A stretch of 40,109 nucleotides of DNA from NCBI RefSeq assembly GCF_001751245.1, contig NZ_LJGU01000121.1, forward strand, positions 127,205-167,313, read 5' to 3'. Of this stretch, positions 32,689 to 40,109 are shown piece after piece (position 1 is the first letter of the stretch; every line of letters starts with the position of its first letter). The DNA comes from Streptomyces oceani (GTDB lineage Bacteria; Actinomycetota; Actinomycetes; Streptomycetales; Streptomycetaceae). A program made the translations under genes and the position numbers. The notes under the pieces are model-generated. The model did no database searches and was not told where the DNA came from. It saw only the letters and a list, made by a program, of their open reading frames with translations.

Positions 32689-34503
32689 CTATCCGGAACC
32701 GTTTCGCTCCTGACTGCTGCTGTCGCCGTAGGCGGTCACCTCTGCGTCCTCTTCGGCCTGGGCGGCGAGTTCAGCCTCGTCGGCTTTCATCCGCACCTCG
32801 TCGATGGACACGTCGTGGCCGGGGCCGATACGCAGCTCGAAGTCACCGTCGTACTTCTCGGCGCCGGTGATGACCGCCAGCTCCACGGCCTCCTCACCCT
32901 TCTCGGTGCGCAGGATGAGCGCATCCCGTCGGAGGTCCTTCATCAGCGCGAAACACAGGCCGATCATCACCAGGACGAACGGCACCGCGACAAGGATCGT
33001 GAGGTTCTTCAGCCCTTCCAGCGCCTTGTCCCCACCTCCTCCGACCAGCAGCATGATCGCGGCGACGGCACCGGTGGCGACACCCCAGAAGATGACCACC
33101 ATGCGGTGCGGCTCCATGGTGCCCTTCTGCGAGAGCGTGCCCATGACGATCGAGGCGGCGTCCGCGCCGGAGACGAAGAAGATGCCGACCAGGATCATCA
33201 CGACCAGCGAGGTGACGCTGGCGATCGGGTACTCCTGGAGCACCTTGAACAGCTGCCCCTCCGGCGTCGCCTCGTCAGTGATCTTCGCGCCCTGCTCCTC
33301 GACGTGCATCGCGGTGCCACCGAAGATCGCGAACCAGATCAGGCTCACGACGCTCGGCACCAGGATCACACCGCCGATGAACTGGCGGATCGTACGACCC
33401 CGGCTGATCCGGGCGATGAACATGCCGACGAACGGCGTCCAGGAGATCCACCAGGCCCAGTAGAAGACCGTGTAGCCACCCAGCCAGTCGATGATGTCCA
33501 TGCTGCCCGGGCCGGCCGCGCTGCTCGCCTCGGTACGCCCGGCAAGCTGGGCGAAGTCACCGAAGAACGCGGCGACGGACGTCGGGATCAGGTCCAGCAT
33601 CAGGACCGTCGGACCGGCCACGAAGACGAACACGACCAGCAGCGCGGCCAGCACCATGTTGATGTTGGAGAGCCACTGGATGCCCTTGGCCACGCCGGAC
33701 ACCGCGGAGAGGATGAAGCCCACGGTCAGGACGGCGATGATGACCACGAGTATCGTCGTGCCGACCTCGGTCATCCAGTCGAGCTCCTCGACACCACTAC
33801 CGATCTGCAGCGCACCGAGACCCAGCGAAGCCGCCGAGCCGAAGAGCGTGGCGAGGATCGCCAGGATGTCGATGACTCGACCGAAGCCGCCGCTGGCGTT
33901 GCGCTCGCCGATCAGCGGGGTGAACACGGCACTGATCGTCTGGCGACGGTTGCGCCGGAAACAGCTGTAGGCGATCGCCAGGCCGACGACCGCGTAGATG
34001 GCCCAGGGGTGCAGCGTCCAGTGGAACAGCGTGGTCGACATCGCCGTTTCCATGGCGGCGCCCGCGTCCGCGGGATCGGTGCCGGGCGGCGGGTCGGAGA
34101 AGTGGGTCAGCGGCTCGTTCACGCCGTAGAACATCAACCCGATGCCCATGCCGGCGCTGAACATCATCGCGATCCACGAGATGGTCTTGAACTCCGGCTT
34201 CTCACCCTCCTTGCCGAGGGTGATCTTGCCGTACCGGCTGAACGCCAGCCACAGCGAGAAGACCACGAAGCCCGAGGCGGCCAGTACGAAGAACCAGCCG
34301 CCGTTCTTCATCACGCTGGACAGCATGTCCCCGGACGTGTTGGAGAGCGAGTCCGTGCCGAGCGCCCCCCACAGGATGAACGCGAGCGTGAGCGCGGCGG
34401 CGGTGCCGAAGACGACCCTGTCCGTTTGGGGAGCTGGCTCTGAAGAGTGTGGCACGACGGGCGGATCACCCACCGATTCTCTTCCCTCCCGTTTTTTTGA
34501 CAC
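32689..34503 (-). CDS. BCCT-family transporter (2)
   Basis: Second betaine/choline/carnitine-type carrier, 604 residues, 12 membrane segments. The glycine-rich motif is GMGIGLMFYGVNEP, the aromatic box reads FYWAWWISWTPFVGMFIA, followed by RISRGRTIRQF. Residues around VSGADAASIVMGTLSQ and the KYDGDFELRIGPGHDVSID tail differ from the first copy, so this is an old paralogue rather than a recent duplicate. GTG start at 34503 has GAGAGAGG upstream; a second GTG at 34473 has GGGAGGG at about 10-11 nt, so the first ten residues are uncertain. A SigB-like promoter lies 48-72 nt upstream, fitting osmotic control. Confidence 0.92.
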   Translation of the reverse strand: MSKKREGRESVGDPPVVPHSSEPAPQTDRVVFGTAAALTLAFILWGALGTDSLSNTSGDMLSSVMKNGGWFFVLAASGFVVFSLWLAFSRYGKITLGKEGEKPEFKTISWIAMMFSAGMGIGLMFYGVNEPLTHFSDPPPGTDPADAGAAMETAMSTTLFHWTLHPWAIYAVVGLAIAYSCFRRNRRQTISAVFTPLIGERNASGGFGRVIDILAILATLFGSAASLGLGALQIGSGVEELDWMTEVGTTILVVIIAVLTVGFILSAVSGVAKGIQWLSNINMVLAALLVVFVFVAGPTVLMLDLIPTSVAAFFGDFAQLAGRTEASSAAGPGSMDIIDWLGGYTVFYWAWWISWTPFVGMFIARISRGRTIRQFIGGVILVPSVVSLIWFAIFGGTAMHVEEQGAKITDEATPEGQLFKVLQEYPIASVTSLVVMILVGIFFVSGADAASIVMGTLSQKGTMEPHRMVVIFWGVATGAVAAIMLLVGGGGDKALEGLKNLTILVAVPFVLVMIGLCFALMKDLRRDALILRTEKGEEAVELAVITGAEKYDGDFELRIGPGHDVSIDEVRMKADEAELAAQAEEDAEVTAYGDSSSQERNGSG

Positions 34504-34550
34504 GTGTTTCGACCTCTCTCATTCCTAACCGAGATACGTCCTCAGGGCCG

Positions 34551-34575
34551 CTACCCGGCTTGGTTGTCCGCATGC
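34551..34575 (-). promoter_or_regulatory. Candidate SigB-like stress promoter of second BCCT gene
   Basis: On the minus strand GCATG, 14 nt, GGGTAG fits the GNNTN-N14-16-GGGTA pattern of Streptomyces SigB-type promoters. It would give a leader of about 40 nt. The inverted repeat CATGCC-TAAC-GGCATG (34571-34586) overlaps its -35. The family match is known for stress promoters; use here is inferred. Confidence 0.4.
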
Positions 34576-34754
34576 CTAACGGCATGGCCTCGGAAGCGTT
34601 ACCACCCGGCAGCACACGCAGAGAATTCAAGCAGTATGGCCCCCTATGGTCGCCCTGGATGCCGTTAGCGCTACTTATCCCTTTTGTTAGGTCAGTAGTG
34701 CCTGGCGACTATACGACCGTCGGCACACCCTGCCAAACGTCGCCAGCACGGCAC

Positions 34755-34760
34755 TAGCCT
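34755..34760 (+). promoter_or_regulatory. Candidate -10 for leaderless YnfA-type gene
   Basis: TAGCCT followed by 6 nt and the ATG at 34767. There is no Shine-Dalgarno sequence. No clear -35. Confidence 0.35.
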
Positions 34761-34766
34761 TCGGTC

Positions 34767-35102
34767 ATGTCTGTCGCACGCTCCGTCGTCCTCTTCGTAC
34801 TCGCCGCGCTGTTCGAGATCGGTGGCGCCTGGCTGGTGTGGCAGGGCGTCCGGGAACACCGGGGCTGGCTCTGGGCCGGTGCGGGGGTGCTCGCACTCGG
34901 TGCCTACGGGTTCGTCGCCACGTTCCAGCCGGACGCCCACTTCGGGCGCATCCTGGCCGCGTACGGCGGGGTGTTCGTCGCGGGCTCGCTGGCCTGGGCG
35001 ATGGTCGCGGACGGCTTCCGCCCGGACCGCTGGGACGTGCTGGGCGCGCTGATCTGCCTGCTCGGCGTCGCCGTCATCATGTACGCCCCGCGTGACGGCT
35101 GA
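34767..35102 (+). CDS. YnfA/UPF0060-family membrane protein
   Basis: Small four-helix membrane protein of 111 residues, a normal UPF0060 length. It has the family start [19 protein letters not shown], central [20 protein letters not shown] with conserved Asp and His, [16 protein letters not shown], and the C-terminal [20 protein letters not shown]. YnfA-like proteins have been linked to multidrug export as relatives of the SMR family, but the substrate here is unknown. The candidate leaderless -10 lies 6 nt upstream. It is followed on the same strand by an SDR gene after 45 nt. Confidence 0.92.
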   Translation: MSVARSVVLFVLAALFEIGGAWLVWQGVREHRGWLWAGAGVLALGAYGFVATFQPDAHFGRILAAYGGVFVAGSLAWAMVADGFRPDRWDVLGALICLLGVAVIMYAPRDG

Positions 35103-35134
35103 AGCGCGCTCCGTGTCTACCGAGTCCGGCGGCG

Positions 35135-35140
35135 TACCCT
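35135..35140 (+). promoter_or_regulatory. Candidate -10 for leaderless SDR gene
   Basis: TACCCT, then 7 nt, then the ATG at 35148, with no Shine-Dalgarno sequence. No clear -35. Confidence 0.35.
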
Positions 35141-35147
35141 CCCCCTC

Positions 35148-35909
35148 ATGACCACACGCACCGCTGTCATCACAGGCGCCAGCAGCGGCATCGGCGCCGC
35201 CACCGCACGGCAACTGGCCGAGGCCGGGTTCCGGGTCGTCCTCACCGCGCGCCGACAAGACCGGATTGAGTCCCTGGCAAACGAGCTGACCGAGGCAGGT
35301 CACGAGGCCGTGGCACAGGTCCTGGACGTCACCGACCGGGCGGCCGTTGACGCGTTCGCGGCCGGATTGGACCGCTGCGACGTGCTGTTCAACAACGCGG
35401 GCGGCGCCCTCGGCACCGACCCCGTGGCGCACGCCGACCCGGCCGACTGGCGCCGGATGTACGAGGTCAACGTCCTCGGTGTGCTGCACATGACGCAGGC
35501 TCTGCTGCCGGCCCTGGCCACCTCTCCCGGCGGAGAGGGCACCGTGGTCGTCCTCTCCTCCACCGCCGGCCACGGCACGTACGAGGGCGGTTCCGGTTAC
35601 GCCGCCGCCAAGCACGGCGCGCACGTGCTGGCGGAGACGCTGCGACTGGAACTGTGCGGCCAGCCCGTGCGCGTCATCGAGATCGCGCCGGGCATGGTGC
35701 GGACCGAGGAGTTCGCTCTGACCCGCTTCCGCGGCGACCGCGCGAAGGCGGACAAGGTGTACGAGGGCGTGGCCGAGCCGCTGACCGCCGAGGACGTCGC
35801 GGACACCGTGGGCTGGGCGGTGACCCGGCCCCCGCACGTGAACGTCGACCTGCTGGTCGTACGGCCGCGCGCGCAGGCCTCGAACACCAAGGTGCACCGG
35901 GAGGGCTGA
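35148..35909 (+). CDS. Short-chain dehydrogenase/reductase
   Basis: Classical SDR of 253 residues acting on an alcohol or keto substrate with NAD(P)H. The cofactor motif is TGASSGIG (about 9-16), NNAG is at about 84-87, the catalytic Ser is in VLSSTAGHG, and YAAAKHG carries the Tyr and Lys. ARRQDRIESL after the second strand suggests NADP(H) preference. The sequence resembles YdfG-like reductases (serine or 3-hydroxy acid), but the substrate is not predictable. It is convergent with rtcB across a shared terminator. Confidence 0.9.
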   Translation: MTTRTAVITGASSGIGAATARQLAEAGFRVVLTARRQDRIESLANELTEAGHEAVAQVLDVTDRAAVDAFAAGLDRCDVLFNNAGGALGTDPVAHADPADWRRMYEVNVLGVLHMTQALLPALATSPGGEGTVVVLSSTAGHGTYEGGSGYAAAKHGAHVLAETLRLELCGQPVRVIEIAPGMVRTEEFALTRFRGDRAKADKVYEGVAEPLTAEDVADTVGWAVTRPPHVNVDLLVVRPRAQASNTKVHREG

Positions 35910-35921
35910 GCCACCCGGCGA

Positions 35922-35951
35922 GGTGCCCGTGCCAGCCAGGACACGGGCACC
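35922..35951. terminator. Bidirectional terminator, SDR and rtcB
   Basis: GGTGCCCGT (35922-35930) and ACGGGCACC (35943-35951) form a perfect 9-bp stem with a 12-nt loop, 13 nt after the SDR stop. Confidence 0.7.
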
Positions 35952-35979
35952 GCTTCACCGCTTCACCGCTTCACCGCTT
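35948..35979. repeat. Four tandem copies of an 8-bp unit at the rtcB stop
   Basis: CACCGCTT is repeated exactly four times, ending at the last base of the rtcB stop codon. The stretch overlaps the right arm of the terminator hairpin. Copy number could vary between strains. Confidence 0.9.
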
Positions 35980-37172
35980 CAACCCTTCACACACACGAGC
36001 TGCTTCAGCTTGGCGACCACCTCGACCAGGTCCCGCTGCCGGTCCAGGACCTGGTCGATGGGCTTGTACGCGCCCGGGATCTCGTCCACCACCCCGGAGT
36101 CCTTCCGGCACTCCACGCCGCTGGTCTGATCCGCCAGGTCCTGCGCGGTGTACCGCCGCTTCGCGGCGTTCCGGCTCATCCGCCGACCCGCGCCGTGCGA
36201 GGCGGAGTTGAAGGCGTCCGCGTTGCCCAGCCCACGCACGATGTACGAACCGGTGCCCATGGAGCCCGGGATGATGCCGTAGTCCCCGCTGCCGGCGCGA
36301 ATCGCGCCCTTGCGGGTGACCAGCAGGTCCATGTCCGCGTACCGCTCCTCGGCCACGTAGTTGTGGTGGCACGAGATGACCGGCTCGAAGGTCGGCTTGG
36401 CCTTCTTGAACTCCCGGCGCACCACGTCCTGGAACAGCTCCATCATCACGGCGCGGTTGTGCTTCGCGTACTCCTGTGCCCAGAAGAGGTCGTGCCGGTA
36501 CGCGGCCATCTGCGGGGTGTCCGCGACGAAGACGGCCAGGTCGCGGTCCACCAGCCCCTGGTTGTGCGGCAGTTCGCGGGCCACCCCGATGTGGTGCTCG
36601 GCCAGCTCCTTGCCGATGTTGCGGGAGCCGGAGTGCAGCATCAGCCACACGGCGCCGGTGGTGTCCGTGCAGAACTCCACGAAGTGGTTGCCGCTGCCCA
36701 GCGTCCCCAACTGCTTGGTCGCCCGCTCACGACGGAACCGCACCGACTCGGCCACCCCGTCGAACCGGCTCCACAGGTCCCGCCAACCCGCAGTCGAGAA
36801 ACCGTGCAGCCGCTCCGGGTCCACCGGCTCGTCGTGCATTCCCCGCCCGACCGGGATGGCCCGCTCGATCCGCGAACGCAGCCGGGACAGGTCACCCGGC
36901 AGGTCGTTCTCCGTCAGCGAGGTCCGTACGGCCGACATCCCGCAGCCGATGTCGACACCGACCGCCGCCGGACACACCGCGCCCTCCATGGCGATGACGG
37001 AACCGACCGTGGCCCCCTTGCCGTAGTGCACGTCCGGCATCACCGCGAGGCCCTTGATCCAGGGCAGCGTGGACACGTTGCGCAGTTGCTCCATCGCTCC
37101 CGGCTCCACCGTGTCGGGGTCCGCCCACATCCGGATGGGCACCCGCGCACCGGACACTTCGGTGTACGACAT
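35979..37172 (-). CDS. rtcB: RNA-splicing ligase RtcB
   Basis: GTP- and Mn-dependent RNA ligase joining 2',3'-cyclic phosphate to 5'-OH ends, used in RNA repair. The 397-residue protein has the metal-binding set: PDVHYGKGATVGSV (Asp/His), VGVDIGCGM (Cys), LGSGNHFVEF (His), HSGSRNIG (His) and the GTP-linked His late in GLGNADAFNSASHGAGRRMSR. ATG at 37172 follows GGGGAG at 9 nt. No RtcA cyclase, archease or RtcR regulator is visible nearby, so it stands alone. Conserved length and motifs indicate an active enzyme. Confidence 0.96.
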   Translation of the reverse strand: MSYTEVSGARVPIRMWADPDTVEPGAMEQLRNVSTLPWIKGLAVMPDVHYGKGATVGSVIAMEGAVCPAAVGVDIGCGMSAVRTSLTENDLPGDLSRLRSRIERAIPVGRGMHDEPVDPERLHGFSTAGWRDLWSRFDGVAESVRFRRERATKQLGTLGSGNHFVEFCTDTTGAVWLMLHSGSRNIGKELAEHHIGVARELPHNQGLVDRDLAVFVADTPQMAAYRHDLFWAQEYAKHNRAVMMELFQDVVRREFKKAKPTFEPVISCHHNYVAEERYADMDLLVTRKGAIRAGSGDYGIIPGSMGTGSYIVRGLGNADAFNSASHGAGRRMSRNAAKRRYTAQDLADQTSGVECRKDSGVVDEIPGAYKPIDQVLDRQRDLVEVVAKLKQLVCVKG

Positions 37173-37370
37173 CTCACTCAACTCCCCGTCAGGCCGGCTC
37201 CAAAGCGGCATATTGGTTCACACCGTCGGTCAAAACGCCCCAACAGGAAAAGCCGGACTTCACGCCACATAATCTGCGCGGAACCGGACGGGCGTACGGT
37301 GCGTGCGATAAACATTGTGTTCCGCCCACCCCCAACGACGGCAACGCGTTTTCGAACCCGGGAGGCTACG

Positions 37371-38345
37371 GTGCAGCGGAGGGCCAGGATGTTCGTCACG
37401 AGTGCCACGCTGGTGACGGCACTCGTCGGTGGGCTCAGCGCCTGCACCGGCTCCTCCGGCGCGGGCGGAGACTCCGGCGACCCCAAACCGGGCGACAGCT
37501 CCGCCACTCCGGCCTCCGCCCCCTCCGGCAAGTACCGCACCCTGCCCGAGCCCTGTGGCGCGGTGAGCGTGGACACCCTGGAGAAGATGCTGCCCGGCGA
37601 GACCGCCGACAGCCAGGACGACGACCCCGGCTCCATAACCGACCCGCCGCCCGAAGCGAGCCCGAGTCCGTACGAGGGCGAGGCGTCCGTCACGTACGAC
37701 ACCGACCGGCGCGCCGGCTGCACCTGGAAGAGCACCACCAGCAAGGGCAGCCACCATCTGAGCATCGACTTCGAACGTGTGGTCTCCTACGACCCGGACA
37801 TCAGCGACGACGAGCAGAGCGAGGCGCTGTACGCCAAACGCGCCGAGAAGGCCGGCGTCGACCCCTCCGCCGAACCCTCCGAGCTGCCCAGCGACTCCCC
37901 TTCCCCTTCCTCGAGTTCCTCTTCCTCGAGCGACTCGAGCGACTCCCCGAAGTCCTCGGAAACCTCCGGCTCCTCGGGGTCCCAGAAGTCCTCGGAGGAC
38001 ACCGAGTCGTCGAAGGGCGACCGCAAGTCCGGTGACACCGGCCAACGCAGCGGCGAGACACCACAGACCGTGCCGCCCTCGCCCGGCACGAGCGCGAGCA
38101 CCCTGGCCGCCCGTACGCTCGACGACGTCGGGGACGCCGCGTTCATCGACGACGAGCTCACCACCACCGGAAGCGGCGTCGCCACCCGCCGGGACGTCCA
38201 GCTGACCTGCCGCACCGCCAACGTGCTGGTCACCGTGAAGTACAGCGAGTCGGCCGGCGACGGACACCGCGCCCCGGACAGCGCCGAACTCCAGGAGCAG
38301 ACAGAGGACCTCGCGCAGCAGCTGGTGGACACGTTCGACGACTGA
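37371..38345 (+). CDS. Predicted lipoprotein with Cys pair, DUF3558-like (1)
   Basis: The 324-residue protein has an Arg-rich start, hydrophobic segment and lipobox GLSAC (Cys at about 25). The mature N-terminal domain has LPEPCGAVSVDTLEKMLPG and AGCTWKS (two Cys in DUF3558-like spacing) and resembles the next lipoprotein, which has LPDPCDALSKDTVKDVVPG and GSCLWSG. A 60-residue Ser/Glu/Pro/Lys low-complexity insert (about 170-230) separates it from a C-terminal domain with TTGSGVATRRDVQLTCRTANVLVTVKY. GTG at 37371 has GGGAGG at 6 nt, and ATG 37389 is an equally good start. Function unknown. Confidence 0.8.
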   Translation: MQRRARMFVTSATLVTALVGGLSACTGSSGAGGDSGDPKPGDSSATPASAPSGKYRTLPEPCGAVSVDTLEKMLPGETADSQDDDPGSITDPPPEASPSPYEGEASVTYDTDRRAGCTWKSTTSKGSHHLSIDFERVVSYDPDISDDEQSEALYAKRAEKAGVDPSAEPSELPSDSPSPSSSSSSSSDSSDSPKSSETSGSSGSQKSSEDTESSKGDRKSGDTGQRSGETPQTVPPSPGTSASTLAARTLDDVGDAAFIDDELTTTGSGVATRRDVQLTCRTANVLVTVKYSESAGDGHRAPDSAELQEQTEDLAQQLVDTFDD

Positions 38346-38356
38346 CCTGACGACGC

Positions 38357-38398
38357 AGCCGAGCCCCCGGGCCCGTACGCCGTAGGCCCCGCTCGGCT
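38357..38398. terminator. Hairpin between the two lipoprotein genes
   Basis: AGCCGAGC (38357-38364) pairs with GCTCGGCT (38391-38398), with a further GGGCC/GGCCC pairing inside. It lies 12 nt after the first lipoprotein stop and may terminate or attenuate before the second. Confidence 0.65.
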
Positions 38399-38430
38399 CA
38401 CGAGACCCGATACCTGGAAGTGAAGGAACA

Positions 38431-39114
38431 ATGCACCGAATCGACCCGCGCCTGGCACGTAAGCTCGTCTGTGCGGCGGTAGCCGTGCCCGTGCTGCTGG
38501 CGGCCGGATGCTCCTCGGACTCCGAGGAGGAGACGGACGACTCGTCCAGCCCGAAGCCCAGCAAGTCGAAGTCCCTGGAGCCGGTGAAGTTCAAGCAACT
38601 CCCCGACCCCTGCGACGCGCTGTCCAAGGACACGGTCAAGGACGTGGTGCCGGGCTCCGAGAAGAAGAAGGGCAAGAACCTCGCCTCCGACGACACCGAG
38701 AGCTACGGCTCCTGCCTGTGGAGCGGCGGCAGCGGCAAGAACGACGCCGAGTACCGCGCCCTGACGGTGTCCCTGAAGCGGTACGACTCCGGCGCCTCGC
38801 TCGGCTCCGGCGACAAGCAGGCGGGAAGCTTCCTCAAGCAGGAGGTGGAGTCCGTCACGGGCAACGACGACAACAAGAAGATCAAGAACGAACAGCTCGC
38901 GGAACTGGGCCAGGAGGCCACCGCGATCAGCTACGAGACCAAGAAGAAGGACCAGGAGTACCGCGTCAACCGCACCATCGCGCGGGACCACAACGTCGTG
39001 GTCACGGTGGACTACGAGGGCACCGGCTTCGAGGGCGCGGACCTGCCCTCGGCCAAGGACCTGCGGAAGAAGGCCCAGAAGACCGCCGAGGAGGCGCTCG
39101 AGTCCCTGCGTTGA
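38431..39114 (+). CDS. Predicted lipoprotein with Cys pair, DUF3558-like (2)
   Basis: The 227-residue protein has a lipobox LAAGC (Cys at about 27), a Ser/Asp/Lys linker, then a domain with LPDPCDALSKDTVKDVVPG, followed by GSCLWSG and a strand-rich stretch ending in a Lys-rich helix. It is a paralogue of the upstream lipoprotein without its Ser-rich insert. ATG at 38431 follows AAGGAA at good spacing. It is separated from the first lipoprotein by a hairpin and followed by another. Function unknown; surface exposure is inferred from the signal. Confidence 0.8.
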   Translation: MHRIDPRLARKLVCAAVAVPVLLAAGCSSDSEEETDDSSSPKPSKSKSLEPVKFKQLPDPCDALSKDTVKDVVPGSEKKKGKNLASDDTESYGSCLWSGGSGKNDAEYRALTVSLKRYDSGASLGSGDKQAGSFLKQEVESVTGNDDNKKIKNEQLAELGQEATAISYETKKKDQEYRVNRTIARDHNVVVTVDYEGTGFEGADLPSAKDLRKKAQKTAEEALESLR

Positions 39115-39118
39115 CGCG

Positions 39119-39144
39119 GCCGTCAGTCGCCGGCGGCTGACGGC
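39119..39144. terminator. Terminator of the second lipoprotein gene
   Basis: GCCGTCAG (39119-39126) and CTGACGGC (39137-39144) form a perfect 8-bp stem with a 10-nt loop, 4 nt after the stop codon. Confidence 0.65.
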
Positions 39145-39287
39145 TGTCGGGCACGACTGGTCCGCCGGGCGAACCCGGCGCCGTGGCACGTCCGTTCGGC
39201 GTCCGGGTCCGGGAGCGCCGCCGGATGTGCCAGGCTGGGCCGGCCAGTTTTCGAGGGTGGCCGGTTTCCGAGGGTGGGGGCAGCACA

Positions 39288-40109
39288 GTGCAGGCCGTAC
39301 AACTGACCCGTACGCACCGAATACTGATCGGCGTCGTCGTCGCCGGCGCGGTCGTGATCGCGGCGATCGGCTTCGCCGGGTCGTACGCCGCCGTGCGCGA
39401 CCTCGCCGAGCAGAAGGGCTTCGGCAGCTTCGCGCCGTTCTTCCCGATCGGCATCGACGCGGGCATCGTGGTGCTGCTGTCCCTCGACCTGCTGCTCACC
39501 TGGATTCGCATCCCCTTCCCGCTGCTACGGCAGACCGCCTGGCTGCTGACCGCGGCCACCATCGCCTTCAACGGCGCCGCCGCCTGGCCGGACGCGCTGG
39601 GCGTCGGGATGCACGCCGTGATCCCCCTGCTGTTCGTCGTCGCGGTGGAGGCCGCACGGCACGCCATCGGCCGGATCGCGGACATCACGGCGGACAAGCA
39701 CATGGAGGGCGTACGCCTCTCCCGCTGGCTGCTCGCCTTCCCCTCCACCTTCCGGCTGTGGCGCCGTATGAAGCTGTGGGAACTGCGCTCGTACGAGCAG
39801 GTCATCGCGATGGAGCAGGACCGGCTGGTGTACGAGGCGCGGCTGCGCGGACGGTACGGCCGCGGGTGGCGGCGCAAAGCGCCGGTGGAGGCGCTGATGC
39901 CGCTGCGGCTCGCGCGGTACGGCGTACCGCTGGCGGAGACCGGCCCGGCCGGTCTGGCCGCGGCGGGCATCGAGCCGTCGGCCGTGCCCGGCGGAGCGGG
40001 CGGACGTACGGGGCGTACGGGCGCGGGGGCGTACGGCAGGGCGGGGGCACTCGCAGCGGGACACCGGAACGTCCTCGGTGCCCACCACGACGGGGCCACC
40101 ACCGGCCCG
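39288..40109 (+). CDS. DUF2637 membrane protein, C-terminus cut by window edge
   Basis: The frame is open for 274 codons to the right edge. The protein has four membrane segments (about 11-35, 54-73, 80-98 and 107-130). It begins VQAVQLTRTHRILIG, with a conserved short loop FFPIGIDAGIVVLLSLDLLLTWI. It then has an amphipathic basic region with LRSYEQVIAMEQDRLVYEARLR and a Gly/Arg/Ala-rich tail. The membrane part matches DUF2637, a family on Streptomyces chromosomes and in some integrative plasmids near spread (Spd) genes. GTG at 39288 has GGGGG at about 8 nt. The function is unknown. No integrase or transfer gene is visible here. Confidence 0.85.
   Translation, partial: MQAVQLTRTHRILIGVVVAGAVVIAAIGFAGSYAAVRDLAEQKGFGSFAPFFPIGIDAGIVVLLSLDLLLTWIRIPFPLLRQTAWLLTAATIAFNGAAAWPDALGVGMHAVIPLLFVVAVEAARHAIGRIADITADKHMEGVRLSRWLLAFPSTFRLWRRMKLWELRSYEQVIAMEQDRLVYEARLRGRYGRGWRRKAPVEALMPLRLARYGVPLAETGPAGLAAAGIEPSAVPGGAGGRTGRTGAGAYGRAGALAAGHRNVLGAHHDGATTGP

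Noticed and set aside
36195..37370. Long plus-strand open frame upstream of the first lipoprotein
   Set aside because: It is antisense to rtcB. The lipoprotein signal sequence and ribosome site place the true start at 37371 or 37389.
37371..40109. Integrative element suggested by DUF2637
   Set aside because: No integrase, excisionase, tRNA attachment site, replication or transfer gene is visible, and composition does not change. DUF2637 also occurs on chromosomes.

Overview
The window is a contiguous piece of a high-GC actinobacterial chromosome, almost certainly Streptomyces or a close relative. The reasons are strongly biased third-position G/C codons, frequent GTG starts, TAGGAT/TACCCT-type -10 boxes, and a gene order I recognise from Streptomyces core chromosomes: futalosine menaquinone genes, cytochrome c biogenesis, hemL, DUF4229, a cold-shock gene and a DUF2637 gene. 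I see no integrase, transposase, CRISPR, rRNA or tRNA. Both outermost genes are cut by the window edges.

Layout. 1-2172: a Ser/Thr kinase (cut) downstream of mqnA, minus strand. 2498-4209: a cold-shock gene with a structured leader, then a TauD-type dioxygenase behind a long leader. 4288-10939: a fatty-acid block with an acyl-CoA ligase and a thiolase (minus), a divergent high-molecular-weight FabG plus MaoC hydratase (plus), and a TetR regulator. This matches the fadA2/fabG4/htdX arrangement known from mycobacteria. 11122-13593: a secreted lysozyme-like protein and a DAACS-type symporter preceded by a 34-codon cysteine-containing leader peptide. 13821-21895: menaquinone genes (mqnE, UbiX, MqnP and UbiD homologues) with DUF4229, an Lrp/AsnC regulator, a lipoprotein and a rhomboid protease interspersed. 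22003-29280: a PLDc_N membrane protein, the cytochrome c maturation set resA-ccdA-resB-ccsB, a histidine phosphatase and hemL. 29511-30504: two small conserved proteins. 30707-34503: two BCCT osmolyte transporters. 34767-37172: a YnfA-type membrane protein, an SDR and RtcB RNA ligase. 37371-40109: two Cys-containing lipoproteins and a DUF2637 membrane protein (cut).

How the genes work together. MqnA, MqnE, UbiX, MqnP and the UbiD homologue are five steps of menaquinone synthesis by the futalosine route. ResA/CcdA/ResB/CcsB attach heme to c-type cytochromes, and HemL makes the heme precursor 5-aminolevulinate. About half of the window therefore builds the respiratory chain: quinone, heme and cytochrome c. 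The fatty-acid block, the BCCT osmoprotectant importers and the lipoproteins are accessory to envelope and stress physiology.

Regulatory highlights. (i) A leaderless peptide with the HVDLCR...C signature of actinobacterial cysteine-attenuation leaders lies upstream of the symporter, which points to a cystine/cysteine-linked substrate. (ii) A terminator-like hairpin with a U-tract, carrying a start-stop ATG-TGA in its loop, lies in the cold-shock leader. (iii) An inverted repeat overlaps a clear promoter of the Lrp/AsnC gene. (iv) A TTAC-N6-GTAA dyad sits between the thiolase and FabG genes. (v) A SigB-like promoter precedes a BCCT gene. (vi) Many genes have a TANNNT-type box 5-7 nt before the start codon, suggesting leaderless transcripts.
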